The translations under genes and the position numbers were made by a program. Below the pieces are notes generated by a model. That model had not been told where the DNA came from, made no database searches, and worked only from the letters and a program-made list of their open reading frames with translations. Of a DNA stretch of 64,000 nt, positions 9,373 to 18,674 are shown piece after piece (position 1 is the first letter of the stretch; the number at the start of each line of letters is the position of its first letter). This stretch comes from Chloroflexota bacterium (GTDB lineage Bacteria; Chloroflexota; Anaerolineae; Aggregatilineales; Aggregatilineaceae): NCBI GenBank assembly GCA_012729765.1, contig JAAYCM010000074.1, positions 62,001 to 126,000 on the forward strand, given 5' to 3'.

Positions 9373-10386
9373 TTAGAGCTGGTCCGCCATGAGCTTCGCC
9401 ATGTCGGCGGTGCGAACCGAGTAGCCCCACTCGTTGTCGTACCAGGCCATCACCTTGACCAGCGTGCCCTGGAAGACCGACGAGAACTCGGCGTCGAAGA
9501 TGCTGGAGCGCGAGTCGCCCTTGTAGTCGATCGACACCAGCGGCTCGTCGCCATAGCCCAGGATACCCTTCAGCGGGCCTTCCGCCGCTTCCTTGAACTT
9601 GCTGCGCAGCTCTTCGGTCGTGGTTTCGCGCTCGACCTCGGCCACGAAGTCCACCAGCGACACGGTGCTGGTCGGGACGCGCACCGCGATGCCGTCGAAC
9701 TTGCCCTTGAGGTCGGGGATAACCAGCGCGACAGCCTTCGCAGCGCCGGTGGTGGTCGGGATCATGCTCATGGCAGCGGCGCGCGCGCGGCGCAGGTCGC
9801 TGTGGGGCATGTCCAGGATGCGCTGGTCGTTGGTATAGGCGTGGATGGTGGTCATCAGGGCACGCTTGATGCCGAACGCATCGTGGACGACCTTCGCCGC
9901 CGGGGCGAGGCAGTTGGTGGTGCAGGACGCGTTCGAGACGATGTGATGCTTGCTGGAGTCGTACTTGTCGTCGTTGACGCCGATCACGACCGTCAGGTCG
10001 ATCTCACCCTTGGCGGGGGCGGTGATGATGACCTTCTTGGCCCCGGCGTTGATGTGCGGCTGCACTTTTTCCCGGCTGCGGAAGACGCCCGTGCCTTCGA
10101 TCACGATGTCCACGCCCAGGTCGCCCCAGGGCAGATTGCCGGGATCGCGCTCGCTCAGGCCGCGAATTTCCTGACCATTGACCCGCAGGCCGTTGTCGGT
10201 CACGGCGATTTCGCCCTCGAACCGGCCATAGTTGGAGTCATACTTGAACAGGTGCGCCATCGTGGGCAGATCGCCGAGGTCGTTGAACGCCACGACCTGG
10301 AGATCGTTGGGATACTTTTCGACGATCGCCTTCAGAACCTGACGACCGATACGGCCAAAGCCGTTGATACCGACGCGAACTGCCAT
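9373..10386 (-). CDS. gap: Glyceraldehyde-3-phosphate dehydrogenase, type I
   Basis: Gap oxidatively phosphorylates glyceraldehyde 3-phosphate with NAD(P). The 337-residue protein has the Rossmann start [13 protein letters not shown] (residues 5-17), the catalytic Cys155 in SNASCTTNC and the S-loop. The C-terminus has YDNEWGYS. The ATG at 10386 is preceded by AAGGAG; a start six codons upstream is possible but has no ribosome-binding site. It follows yvcK by 96 nt, and that gap holds two inverted GATAG repeats. Confidence 0.97.
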   Translation of the reverse strand: MAVRVGINGFGRIGRQVLKAIVEKYPNDLQVVAFNDLGDLPTMAHLFKYDSNYGRFEGEIAVTDNGLRVNGQEIRGLSERDPGNLPWGDLGVDIVIEGTGVFRSREKVQPHINAGAKKVIITAPAKGEIDLTVVIGVNDDKYDSSKHHIVSNASCTTNCLAPAAKVVHDAFGIKRALMTTIHAYTNDQRILDMPHSDLRRARAAAMSMIPTTTGAAKAVALVIPDLKGKFDGIAVRVPTSTVSLVDFVAEVERETTTEELRSKFKEAAEGPLKGILGYGDEPLVSIDYKGDSRSSIFDAEFSSVFQGTLVKVMAWYDNEWGYSVRTADMAKLMADQL

Positions 10387-10403
10387 AGTGCTGTTCTCCT
10401 TCA

Positions 10404-10455
10404 CCTATCGAGATAGGACACAAAATGATGGATAGTTTGCCGGAGCGAACTATCC
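10404..10455 (-). promoter_or_regulatory. Two GATAG dyads upstream of gap (candidate operators)
   Basis: CCTATC-N2-GATAGG occupies 10404-10417 and GGATAGTT-N10-AACTATCC occupies 10430-10455; both are perfect. All four arms share the core GATAG/CTATC. Core centres lie 7, 19 and 19 nt apart. The proximal dyad ends 18 nt before the gap ATG and abuts its ribosome-binding site. A repressor operator array is one reading. A yvcK terminator (T-rich ATCATTTTG follows the distal hairpin) plus a leader hairpin is the other. Confidence 0.45.
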
Positions 10456-10482
10456 CGCTTGTCTCGGCTGCACAGACGGCTC

Positions 10483-11817
10483 TCAGCCCGCGGCCAATGT
10501 CTCCGGCTGCGCTGAAGGCCCGGCTTGCGTCGCATTTTGATAGAGCGTGAGCAAGGCCTGTGCTAACTTGTTTGCATCATGGCGCCAGGGCTGATCCTCA
10601 TTGGTGAGATCGGCCTGGTGCACGTGATACCGCTGGAAAATGGTGTGAGTCTCAGGCGCGGGTATGACATAGTGGGTGTGCTCGCCGGCGTTCTTACTAG
10701 GGTAGCTGTTGTTGGCGAGCACGGCGTCAAACACGCCCCGCCCGATATGGGCCTCAAGCGCCAGCACATGATCGGCGACGCTGTACCCATCGGTTTCGCC
10801 TGCTTGCGTGGCGACGTTACACACGTAAACCTTGTAGGCGCGGCTGGCGCGCAGCGCCTCGATGATGCCGGTCACAAGCAGGCTGGGCAGAATACTGGTA
10901 TAGAGACTGCCGGGACCAATCACAACAAAACTGGCATTCAGGATCGCCCGGACCGCTTCCGGATAGGCGCGAACCTGGTCCGGGTGCAAGAAGACGCGCT
11001 CGATCTTACCACCTGACTCGGGAATTTGCGATTCGCCGGTCACGCGACGCAGGCGGGTTTCGCCCGGCATACGGACTTCGGCCATCAGCGTGACATCGTC
11101 TTGCAGGGTGGACGGCAGCACGCGGCCCTGAGTCGCCAGCACGCGGCCCGTCTCGGCCACAGCGCGATCCATGCTGCCGGTGATGTCGGCTAGCGCGGTC
11201 AAAAACAGGTTGCCGAAGCTGTGGCCTTCCAGCCCGCCCTGCGCAAAACGATACTGGAACAACTGCGTCATCAGGGCTTCGTCGTTAGCCAGCGCGGCGA
11301 TATTGCTGCGCAGATCGCCCGGCGGCAGGACGCCCAATTCGCGGCGCAGACGGCCAGAGCTGCCGCCGTCGTCGGCCATCGTCACGATCGCTGTGATCTG
11401 GTTGGTGTAGCGCTTCATCCCGCGCAGCACACCCGGCAGGCCGCTGCCCCCGCCGATCGCCACGAGCTTGATCCCGCGCTGGCGGCGGCTGTGGGCATAG
11501 ACCCGGTCAATCAAGGATTCCTGGTTGTGGGCGTCGAAGGGAGCCAGAATAGAGCGGTTAAGCTGGTAGAGCGACAGGACGATCACGGCCAGACCGCCCA
11601 GCACCGACACGCCGATCCGCGCCCAGGGGGGGACAAAGCGCAGGGTCAGGATGTAGAGTGACAGGGGCAGATCGTCGCTGCCGGGGTAAAGCGCGACGAT
11701 GGCCTGGGCGAATCCCAGAGCGAGAACGGTGATACCCAGCATCAAGAGGACCAACCAGCGCTTGATTCCCAGCCCTGGAGTCAGCCATTTGATGAGGGCA
11801 GGTTGAGATGGCCGCAT
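10483..11817 (-). CDS. yvcK: YvcK/CofD-like gluconeogenesis factor with N-terminal membrane anchor
   Basis: YvcK-family proteins bind UDP-GlcNAc and, in Bacillus, are needed for growth on gluconeogenic carbon sources and for correct cell-wall synthesis. The C-terminal 330 residues show the fold's nucleotide loop VAIGGGSGLPG (119-129) and TMADDGGSSGRLRRE (146-160), followed by LPPGDLRSN. Two membrane helices (about 21-45 and 65-84) precede the domain. This extension is absent from the Bacillus protein and suggests membrane attachment. It lies directly upstream of gap-pgk-tpiA, which fits a role in carbon flux. Confidence 0.9.
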   Translation of the reverse strand: MRPSQPALIKWLTPGLGIKRWLVLLMLGITVLALGFAQAIVALYPGSDDLPLSLYILTLRFVPPWARIGVSVLGGLAVIVLSLYQLNRSILAPFDAHNQESLIDRVYAHSRRQRGIKLVAIGGGSGLPGVLRGMKRYTNQITAIVTMADDGGSSGRLRRELGVLPPGDLRSNIAALANDEALMTQLFQYRFAQGGLEGHSFGNLFLTALADITGSMDRAVAETGRVLATQGRVLPSTLQDDVTLMAEVRMPGETRLRRVTGESQIPESGGKIERVFLHPDQVRAYPEAVRAILNASFVVIGPGSLYTSILPSLLVTGIIEALRASRAYKVYVCNVATQAGETDGYSVADHVLALEAHIGRGVFDAVLANNSYPSKNAGEHTHYVIPAPETHTIFQRYHVHQADLTNEDQPWRHDANKLAQALLTLYQNATQAGPSAQPETLAAG

Positions 11818-11849
11818 TCAAGGTTCCTGTCGTGCGTGACGGGTTTTGT

Positions 11850-11874
11850 ACCGGGCTGTTATCTGCTGCCCGGT
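11850..11874. other. Hairpin in yvcK/apgM divergent intergenic region
   Basis: ACCGGGC (11850-11856) pairs with GCCCGGT (11868-11874) around an 11-nt loop. It would lie in the 5' leader of yvcK on the minus strand. Function is unknown. The remainder of 11818-12053 is AT-richer and holds the apgM promoter. Confidence 0.3.
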
Positions 11875-11983
11875 GACGTGCTGTATCATTACCTATTACT
11901 GGCCCCTACCCATTTGAAGATTGTAGCTTTTCCGTCTCGCTTCCACAATATCATTTCACCTGCGATTCGCTGTCAACGATCAC

Positions 11984-12011
11984 TTGACGCCAGCGAGAGG
12001 CATGTTACAAC
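11984..12011 (+). promoter_or_regulatory. Probable promoter of apgM
   Basis: TTGACG (11984-11989) and TACAAC (12006-12011) are spaced by 16 nt, about 40 nt before the apgM start codon. Confidence 0.5.
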
Positions 12012-12053
12012 TAGTGGACCTTTTACGAGAGTGACACGAGAGAGGTAAGTCTC

Positions 12054-13268
12054 ATGGCTGACTTTGATCTGCTGCGGCGCTTGACGCTCGATACGGGCGG
12101 CAAGATTGTGCTGTTGGTGATGGATGGCCTGGGCGGGCTGCCGCGTGAGCAGGGCGGGCCGACTGAGCTTGAGGCAGCGCACACGCCTAATCTTGACCGG
12201 CTGGCGTGCGAGGGCAGCATCGGGCTGAGCATCCCGGTCGCACGCGGGATCACGCCCGGCAGCGGCCCGGCGCACCTGGCACTGTTTGGCTACGATCCGC
12301 TCAAGTATGAGATCGGGCGCGGCGTGCTCGAAGCGACCGGCATCGGGCTGGAAGTGAACCCCGGCGACGTGGCGATTCGCGGCAACTTCTGCACGATTGA
12401 CGAAAACGGCATCATCACCGACCGGCGCGCGGGCCGCATCTCCACCGAAGAAGGCGCGAAGCGCGTCGAGCTGCTGCGCGACATCAAAATCCCCGGCATT
12501 GAGATCGACATCGACATCGCCAAGGAATACCGCTTCGCAATGGTGATGCGCGGCGAGGGCCTGAATGGGGCGATTGCGGACACCGATCCGCAGCGGACCG
12601 GCGTCGCACCGCTCTCCGCGACTCCGATGGATCCGGCGGCCCAACGCACCGCCGAACTGGTCAACCAGTGGCTCGACGCGGCCCGCGAGCGCCTGAAGGG
12701 TCAGGAACCGGCCAATATGGCGACGTTGCGCGGCTTTGCGATGGAGCCGGGCCTGCCCAAGTATGCCGATGTGTACAAGCTGCGGGCGGCGTGCGTGGCG
12801 GTCTACCCGATGTACAAGGGCGTCAGCCGCCTGGTGGGGATGGACGTAATCCAGACCACCGCGCACGACACCACCCTGGACGAGTTCGAGCATGTGGCGC
12901 GCATCTGGAACGATTATGACTTCATCTTCTGCCACATCAAGTACACCGACAGCCGGGGCGAAGACGGTGACTTTGACGCCAAGGTGAAGGTGATCGAGGG
13001 CGTGGACGAAGCCCTGCCGCGCCTGATGGACCTGAACCCGGATGTGCTCGTCGTGACCGGCGACCACTCGACCCCGGCCACCTATCGCGCGCATAGCTGG
13101 CACCCGGTTCCCACGCTGCTGTGGGCGCCTGGCACGCATATGCCCGATCGCGGCTGCGCGTTTGCCGAGCGCGAGTGCATGATCGGCGCGCTGGGCCAGT
13201 TCCCCGCCGTCGATCTAATGCCGCTGGCGCTGGCGCACGCCCGGCGTATTGCGAAATTTGGCGCGTAG
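12054..13268 (+). CDS. apgM: 2,3-bisphosphoglycerate-independent phosphoglycerate mutase, archaeal type
   Basis: ApgM interconverts 3- and 2-phosphoglycerate using two metal ions in an alkaline-phosphatase-type fold. The 404-residue protein begins the domain with LLVMDGLGGLP (first metal Asp24), followed by the AHTPNLDRLA phosphoacceptor region. It has GSGPAHLALFGYDP and, near the C-terminus, VTGDHSTPA with AHSWHPVPTLL, which carry the remaining metal ligands. GAGAGG precedes the ATG. It diverges from yvcK and is followed 87 nt later by a non-homologous mutase, gpmA. Confidence 0.94.
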   Translation: MADFDLLRRLTLDTGGKIVLLVMDGLGGLPREQGGPTELEAAHTPNLDRLACEGSIGLSIPVARGITPGSGPAHLALFGYDPLKYEIGRGVLEATGIGLEVNPGDVAIRGNFCTIDENGIITDRRAGRISTEEGAKRVELLRDIKIPGIEIDIDIAKEYRFAMVMRGEGLNGAIADTDPQRTGVAPLSATPMDPAAQRTAELVNQWLDAARERLKGQEPANMATLRGFAMEPGLPKYADVYKLRAACVAVYPMYKGVSRLVGMDVIQTTAHDTTLDEFEHVARIWNDYDFIFCHIKYTDSRGEDGDFDAKVKVIEGVDEALPRLMDLNPDVLVVTGDHSTPATYRAHSWHPVPTLLWAPGTHMPDRGCAFAERECMIGALGQFPAVDLMPLALAHARRIAKFGA

Positions 13269-13299
13269 CATCCGCCGCTTTACGATCTGAGCCAGAAGC

Positions 13300-13330
13300 G
13301 AAACGGGGTCATGTGAGGCCCCGTTTCTTG
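13300..13330 (+). terminator. Intrinsic terminator after apgM
   Basis: GAAACGGGG (13300-13308) pairs perfectly with CCCCGTTTC (13319-13327) around a 10-nt loop, followed by a short TT. It lies 31 nt past the apgM stop and ahead of gpmA. The T-tract is weak, so read-through into gpmA is possible. Confidence 0.5.
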
Positions 13331-13355
13331 ATCGCAGCGGAAGGGGTGAGATGGG

Positions 13356-13967
13356 ATGATGCCCGGGATTCTGATCCTGGTGCGGCACGGGCAGTCACAG
13401 TGGAACCTGGAGAACCGTTTCACGGGCTGGACGGATGTGCCGCTAACCGATCTGGGGCGCGAGGAAGCGCGTATGGCGGGCCAAAAGCTGCGTGACTATC
13501 GCTTTGATCGCGCCTTCACGTCGCTGCTCAGCCGCGCGCAGGAGTCGCTGGCGATCATCCTGGAGACAATCGGCCAGAGCGAGGTGCCGGTCGAGCGGAC
13601 GCAGGCGCTCAACGAGCGGCACTACGGCGATCTCCAGGGCTTGAGCAAGCTCGAAACGGCGGAGAAGATGGGGGCAGAACGGGTTTACTACTGGCGGCGC
13701 AGCTACGACTACCGGCCACCGGGCGGCGAGAGCTTGCAGGATACCGCCAGGCGGGTGATGCCCTACTACCGCGCGCAGATCGAGCCGCTGGTGCGCGCCG
13801 GGCAGACGATCCTGGTGGTGGCGCACAGCAACACGCTGCGCGCGCTGGTGATGGTGCTGGATGGCATTTCGCCTGAAGCCGTGCCCGAACTCAACATCCC
13901 GACCGGAGTCCCGTACCGCTATGTGATCGATGCCAGCGGCGCGATTCTGGAGCGCGGCTATCTATGA
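13356..13967 (+). CDS. gpmA: Cofactor-dependent phosphoglycerate mutase / histidine phosphatase
   Basis: The 203-residue protein belongs to the phosphohistidine mutase/phosphatase superfamily. Catalytic His11 is in LVRHGQSQWN. The dPGM-specific NRFTGWTDVPLT and LNERHYGDLQG (Glu87) follow, with a second His157 in VVAHSNTLRAL. These point to true 2,3-bisphosphoglycerate-dependent mutase rather than a general phosphatase. At 203 residues it is shorter than the usual 228-250, lacking part of the C-terminal tail. Its stop overlaps the convergent DUF1461 gene by 6 nt. Being next to apgM, it gives the cell two unrelated enzymes for one step. Confidence 0.88.
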   Translation: MMPGILILVRHGQSQWNLENRFTGWTDVPLTDLGREEARMAGQKLRDYRFDRAFTSLLSRAQESLAIILETIGQSEVPVERTQALNERHYGDLQGLSKLETAEKMGAERVYYWRRSYDYRPPGGESLQDTARRVMPYYRAQIEPLVRAGQTILVVAHSNTLRALVMVLDGISPEAVPELNIPTGVPYRYVIDASGAILERGYL

Positions 13968-14708
13968 GGCGGTGGGTTCCGCCGGGGGAGTCTCACGCCG
14001 CCGGGCCTGTCGTTCCCAGCCCCACGCGATCCCTATCGCGGCCAGCACGCCCACGACGGTAAACAGCCCGATCGCCAGCGCCGCGTCGAACCAGAAGCGC
14101 TCCGGGAAGAGACGGATCAGGGTCGAGCGCGTGCTGAACTGCCACGAGTCGCCCTCGAAGAACAGCCGGTGAAAGCCGGTAAAGAAGAAATCCCAACTGG
14201 CCACGACCACGATCACCAGGGTCACAATCAACAGCAGGGTGAACAGCCCGCCTTCGAATAATCCCTGGCGCAGCGCGTGGCGGGTGGCCGGCTGCCAGGC
14301 CAGCGCGATCACACTGAGCAGCAGCAGGATGCTGAGCGCGGTGTGTACGGCCAGCGCGAGCCGTGTCACGGCCTTGACATCTTCCATATGCCGAAGCTCT
14401 TTGGGCGTATACATGGGTTCGCCGTCCAGCTCCAGATCTCCCAGGTAGCTGATCCCGGCGTCGCTGCGCAAATACTCGATGGCATAAGGGGCATAGCGCA
14501 GGCGGTCTTCCCGCGTGAAGCCGTAGCGGTCGGCGGGGAAGCCAGGCCGGTTATACTCGATCTGCAAGAATGTCTCACTCATCACCAGCCGGACGCCGGA
14601 CAATACCAGGAACACCGGCAGTCCCACCGTGATCAGCAAACGCAGCACGGCGATCAGCCGGGGCGGGAGAGCGCGTTGGGGGGTGACGTCGTTCATCGGC
14701 GGGGGCAC
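13962..14708 (-). CDS. DUF1461 (TIGR01906-type) integral membrane protein
   Basis: This protein of about 248 residues has four predicted membrane helices. The extracytoplasmic loops carry the DUF1461 hallmarks: an HMEDVK block near 104-110 and FFTGFHRLFFEGDSW followed by TLIRLFPERFW. No biochemical function is known. The annotated start is a GTG directly after the stop of the upstream gene; an in-frame ATG four codons later (14696) is an alternative. It is the last gene of a moxR-DUF58-spermidine-synthase-like run. Confidence 0.78.
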   Translation of the reverse strand: MPPPMNDVTPQRALPPRLIAVLRLLITVGLPVFLVLSGVRLVMSETFLQIEYNRPGFPADRYGFTREDRLRYAPYAIEYLRSDAGISYLGDLELDGEPMYTPKELRHMEDVKAVTRLALAVHTALSILLLLSVIALAWQPATRHALRQGLFEGGLFTLLLIVTLVIVVVASWDFFFTGFHRLFFEGDSWQFSTRSTLIRLFPERFWFDAALAIGLFTVVGVLAAIGIAWGWERQARRRETPPAEPTAS

Positions 14709-16298
14709 TCAGTCGGTCAGCTCGTTGATGCCGCCTTCGAGCACGAACTCGATCACCATCGAGTCCACAATGGCCTCGACCGGGGCGTGATCGTCGGTGA
14801 AGCGCAGATCGGAGATGACGGTTGGGCGCAGGCCGCTCACGGCGGTTTGCAGCGCCTCGCGCAAAACCGGGTGCACGTCGGCGGGCAGCGCGTCCAGGTT
14901 GGCTTGCAGATTGCCGGACTCGGTCGGCTGGCGGGTGACAACCAGGATCGTGTTATAGGAACCGGGCACGTCGATCGTGTGCACGGTGGGGAACACGTCG
15001 AGCAGGGTGCGGCCCATCGCCTCGATCAGCCGCCGGTCGGTGCGGGTGTGGCCGACGTTGATGATCACGACACCGTCATCCGTCAGGTGATCACGCACTT
15101 CCTGGAAGAACTCGACCGTTGTCAGGTGCCAGGGCACATACGGCACGCGGTAGGCGTCGATGCCGATCATCGTGTAGTCATGTTCCAGGCGGCCCAGGGC
15201 ATAGCGCCCATCCTCGATAATCACGTTGAGATTGGGCATGGTCATGCCCATCGTCTGCCGCCCGGCCTCGACAATGCCCGGATCGATCTCGATGCCGTCC
15301 ATCGGCAGGCCGGGGTAGATCGCGTCATGCTGGCGCGCAATCGTTCCCGCTGCCAGCCCAATGATCGCGATCCGCTCCATGCGGTCGGGGCTGTAGGGTG
15401 GGGCGTTGAAGTAAGGCCCGGCCAGGAACATCCCCCAGGTGCGCGCGTAATAAATCTCGGTCGGGTGCCACTGCGAGTGGATGCCCTGGCCCTCGTTCAG
15501 CAGCAGATAGCGGTAGCCCTGTTCATCCTCGACGACCTGCACCAGGTTGTAAGGCGACTCGTCCTCATAGAGCTGAGTCATGCCCGAAGGCGGCGGGCGC
15601 AGCGGCCCGCGCAGCAGCAGGATCGCCAGCACCAGCAGCACGAGCGGCATCCAGGCCAGCTTGAGCGCGGCGCGGCGGTCGTGCAGGGCCAGCCCGCCTA
15701 GGCCGACCGCCAGCAGCAGCCCGGCGAAGATCAGGAAAGTGCGCGCCGTGCCCACCTGCGGGATCAGGATTAGCACCGGGGCGAAGTTGCCGATGATGCT
15801 GCCCAGAGTCGAGATAGCATACATCCGCCCGCTGACGTTACCGGCGCGATCCACGTCGGCCAGCGCCAGCCGGATCGCAAACGGCGAGATGCAGCCGAGC
15901 AGCGTGATCGGCACGGCGAACAGCACCAGCACGCTGATGAACGATCCAACCGTCCCGGCGGCGTTGAAATCCTGCACGGCGGTCGCCGCCGCGCGCAGGA
16001 TCGGGCGGGCGAAGAGCGGTACCAGTCCGCTGAAAAATGCCGCCCACGCCACCACCTGGTAGAACGTCCGGGGGTAGGGGAAGCGGTCGGCCAGCTTGCC
16101 GCCGATGAAATAGCCGATCGTCAGGTAGATCAGGATCAGGCCGATGATGTTGGCCCACACCATATTGCTGGTGCCGTAGACGTTGCCCAGCAGGCGCGCC
16201 GCCGACAGCTCGACGGCCAGCGTGGTCATGCCGCCGGTGAACACGGCCAGATAGAGAAAACGAAGCTGCAAACGCGGATGGCGCAGGATGTCGGTCAA
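14709..16298 (-). CDS. Fused membrane / spermidine-synthase-like protein
   Basis: Residues 1-235 form about seven membrane helices with the start LAVELSAARLLGNVYGTSNMVWANIIG, typical of the membrane module of fused-MFS/spermidine synthases. Residues 260-529 resemble the aminopropyltransferase/methyltransferase Rossmann domain, with GLAAGTIARQ, the acidic GIEIDPGIVEAGR and a VIIEDGRYAL loop. The substrate is unknown; polyamine synthesis is not established for these fusions. The start is a TTG at 16298 with GAGAGG 10 nt upstream; no better ATG is available. It lies 38 nt after DUF58. Confidence 0.8.
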   Translation of the reverse strand: MTDILRHPRLQLRFLYLAVFTGGMTTLAVELSAARLLGNVYGTSNMVWANIIGLILIYLTIGYFIGGKLADRFPYPRTFYQVVAWAAFFSGLVPLFARPILRAAATAVQDFNAAGTVGSFISVLVLFAVPITLLGCISPFAIRLALADVDRAGNVSGRMYAISTLGSIIGNFAPVLILIPQVGTARTFLIFAGLLLAVGLGGLALHDRRAALKLAWMPLVLLVLAILLLRGPLRPPPSGMTQLYEDESPYNLVQVVEDEQGYRYLLLNEGQGIHSQWHPTEIYYARTWGMFLAGPYFNAPPYSPDRMERIAIIGLAAGTIARQHDAIYPGLPMDGIEIDPGIVEAGRQTMGMTMPNLNVIIEDGRYALGRLEHDYTMIGIDAYRVPYVPWHLTTVEFFQEVRDHLTDDGVVIINVGHTRTDRRLIEAMGRTLLDVFPTVHTIDVPGSYNTILVVTRQPTESGNLQANLDALPADVHPVLREALQTAVSGLRPTVISDLRFTDDHAPVEAIVDSMVIEFVLEGGINELTD

Positions 16299-16336
16299 GG
16301 GGATCGAACCTCTCGTATCGTGCTCATGCTCGCCGC

Positions 16337-17605
16337 TCAGCGCAGCCGCCCTTTCATGCTCCCGCGATAGCTGAGCGCCGCCGTCAGATCGTCGTCCTGC
16401 TCAATGGTGTAGGCGGTCGCCCCGGCAGCCTCGATCCGCTCGTGGAGCCGTGCGCCGTTGAGCACCGGCGCGCCGAAACTGTGCGGATCGATCAGGACGC
16501 AGACCACGCGCATCCCGCGCCGCACGAGCGTATGCATCTCCGCGACCCAGCGGTCGTCCTGCGAGGCGGTCACGATCACCAGCGTCGTCCCACGCGAAAG
16601 ATGGTTGGCTTCCAGGCCGAGCACCTGATCGAGCGTCAGCGGCGACTCGCTGTTGGCGACCGCCAGAATCTCCAGGATGCGCGTGAGCTGGCGCGGGCCG
16701 CGATCGGGCTGCACGATCTCGCGGTGGGGACAGTAGGTGGCGAAGCCAAGCGCGCGTCCCTTTTCGACAAAATACTGCGCCAGCGAGGCGGCAATTGTTA
16801 CGCCGTATTCCTCGGTCGAGGGGGGCAAATTGGGCGGCGGCGCATACAGGTTCTCGGTGCCGATACGCGCGGCGGGCCGCTCAACCAGCGTGCTTTCGGA
16901 CAGATCGAGGAAAATCCAGACATCGGCCAGCGGGTCCAGCTCGAACTCTTTGACGAGCATCCGGTCTTTGCGCGCCGTGCTGCGCCAGTGGATGCGGTTG
17001 AAGCTGTCGCCGGGCTGGTAATCGCGCACGCCGGATGCGTTGGTGGTGACGAAGTGCGTTCGCCGGCGCACGGCCTCACCGCCGGAGAGCGTGCCCAGCG
17101 GGGCGGCGAAGCGGTAGACCGGCACGGTCGGCGGGTAGACGATGATATGTGACAGGGCCGCGATTTGGCGCGGGAACTGGAACAAGCCGAACGGGTCGCC
17201 GCTGACGATCGTCATCGGGCCGAGCGTGAATTCTCCCCGGCGGCTGCAAATCGTGTGCGCTTCCCAGCGATAGCGGCGGCTGGGCAGCAGCGTGGGCACG
17301 ACGTGGCTGGCGTTGTGGTTGGGCAGCGTCGAGTGATCGCGCACTTCCAGCCACAGCTTGGGCAGCAGACTGTTGTTGCGCACCGCAAAGGATTCATCGA
17401 GCGCGCGGCCCACCTGCGCCCGCCGCGCCCCGGTATGGCGCGCAATTGACAGCCAGTTGACCGCCGTCCACGACCACAAAAACGATCCGATCAGCACCGC
17501 GCCCAGGGCATAGGCCAGGTGGAACAAAAAAGTCCGCCCGCTCACCAGTCCGAGCACCAGGCAGAAAATGATCAGGGCGTAGAATGTGTTGCGCCGGTTT
17601 GCCAT
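16337..17605 (-). CDS. DUF58 / vWA-like protein, MoxR partner
   Basis: The 422-residue protein starts with two membrane helices (about 8-25 and 30-50). A beta-rich region ends in the DUF58 hallmark VRDYQPGDSFNRIHWRSTARKDRMLVKEFE, here split across residues about 193-223. A vWA-like half with WIFLDLSES follows, where DLSES resembles a MIDAS DxSxS. DUF58 proteins almost always sit beside MoxR ATPases and are thought to act with them in assembling or maturing cell-envelope complexes. It starts 27 nt after moxR, consistent with that. Confidence 0.88.
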   Translation of the reverse strand: MANRRNTFYALIIFCLVLGLVSGRTFLFHLAYALGAVLIGSFLWSWTAVNWLSIARHTGARRAQVGRALDESFAVRNNSLLPKLWLEVRDHSTLPNHNASHVVPTLLPSRRYRWEAHTICSRRGEFTLGPMTIVSGDPFGLFQFPRQIAALSHIIVYPPTVPVYRFAAPLGTLSGGEAVRRRTHFVTTNASGVRDYQPGDSFNRIHWRSTARKDRMLVKEFELDPLADVWIFLDLSESTLVERPAARIGTENLYAPPPNLPPSTEEYGVTIAASLAQYFVEKGRALGFATYCPHREIVQPDRGPRQLTRILEILAVANSESPLTLDQVLGLEANHLSRGTTLVIVTASQDDRWVAEMHTLVRRGMRVVCVLIDPHSFGAPVLNGARLHERIEAAGATAYTIEQDDDLTAALSYRGSMKGRLR

Positions 17606-17632
17606 GCTGAGCCGTGCAGAAACTGGGCGAGC

Positions 17633-18589
17633 TTAGTAGCGCGCGCCGACGGTGGCGCCCGGCACCGATACGGCGTTGACGATACTCTGGACGATACTGC
17701 TGGCGGAGATGTCCTTGATCCGCGCGTTGGGTCCTACGATCACACGGTGGGCCAGGGTCGACTCGGCCAGCGCCTTGATATCGTCGGGAATCACGTAGTC
17801 GCGCCCGGCGATGGCGGCCCGCGCCTGCGAGGTGCGGAAGAGGGCCAGCGCCCCGCGCGGGCTGGCACCCAGGTACACATCCGGATGCTGGCGCGTGGTC
17901 GTGACCAGACCGACGATGTAATTCTTGATGTCGTAGTTCAGGTAAATCTCGCGCACAGCTCGCTGCGCCGCCAGCAGTTCCTCGACCGTCACCACCTGCT
18001 GGAGCGTTTGCAGCGGGTGCTGGTACTGCTGTGAGTCGAGCATGGCGATCTCTTCCTGGGGCGTGGGATAGCCCAGGCGGATGCGCAGCATGAAGCGGTC
18101 GAGCTGGGCTTCCGGCAGCGGGAAGGTGCCCTCGTATTCAATCGGGTTCTGGGTCGCGATCACCAGGAAGGGGTCTTCGAGGCGATAGGTCTTGCCATCG
18201 ACCGTGATCTGGTGTTCTTCCATCGCTTCGAGCAGCGCGGCCTGCGTTTTGGGTGTGGCGCGGTTGATCTCGTCGGACAGCACGATCTGGGCCATGATCG
18301 GGCCGGGGCGAAACTCGAACTCACGCGTGCTCTGGTTGAAGACCGAAACGCCGGTCACGTCGGAGGGCAGCATGTCGGGCGTGAACTGGATACGGCTGAA
18401 GGACGCGCCGATCGAGCGGGCCAGGGCGCGGGCCAGCATCGTCTTGCCGACGCCGGGCACGTCTTCCAATAGGATATGCCCTTCGCACAGCAGGCCGAGG
18501 ACCGTCAGGCGTATTTCGTTGCGCTTGCCGATGATCACTTTGGAAACGTTATCAATGATCCGTTCGGCAACCGATTGCACAATGCTCAT
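17633..18589 (-). CDS. MoxR-family AAA+ ATPase
   Basis: The 318-residue AAA+ protein shows Walker [12 protein letters not shown] (about 42-52), the MoxR-specific [14 protein letters not shown], Walker [11 protein letters not shown] and sensor [23 protein letters not shown]. MoxR ATPases act as chaperone-like modulators of vWA proteins. Here the vWA partner is the DUF58 protein encoded next. It heads a four-gene run ending in DUF1461. The client complex cannot be told from the sequence. Confidence 0.92.
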   Translation of the reverse strand: MSIVQSVAERIIDNVSKVIIGKRNEIRLTVLGLLCEGHILLEDVPGVGKTMLARALARSIGASFSRIQFTPDMLPSDVTGVSVFNQSTREFEFRPGPIMAQIVLSDEINRATPKTQAALLEAMEEHQITVDGKTYRLEDPFLVIATQNPIEYEGTFPLPEAQLDRFMLRIRLGYPTPQEEIAMLDSQQYQHPLQTLQQVVTVEELLAAQRAVREIYLNYDIKNYIVGLVTTTRQHPDVYLGASPRGALALFRTSQARAAIAGRDYVIPDDIKALAESTLAHRVIVGPNARIKDISASSIVQSIVNAVSVPGATVGARY

Positions 18590-18674
18590 AAGAAATGGCT
18601 AGCCTTTGAATTGATTGAACGGGGTGATAATGTCGAGATTATAGCGCAGGCGGGCGGCGGGTGGAAAGGTTGAT

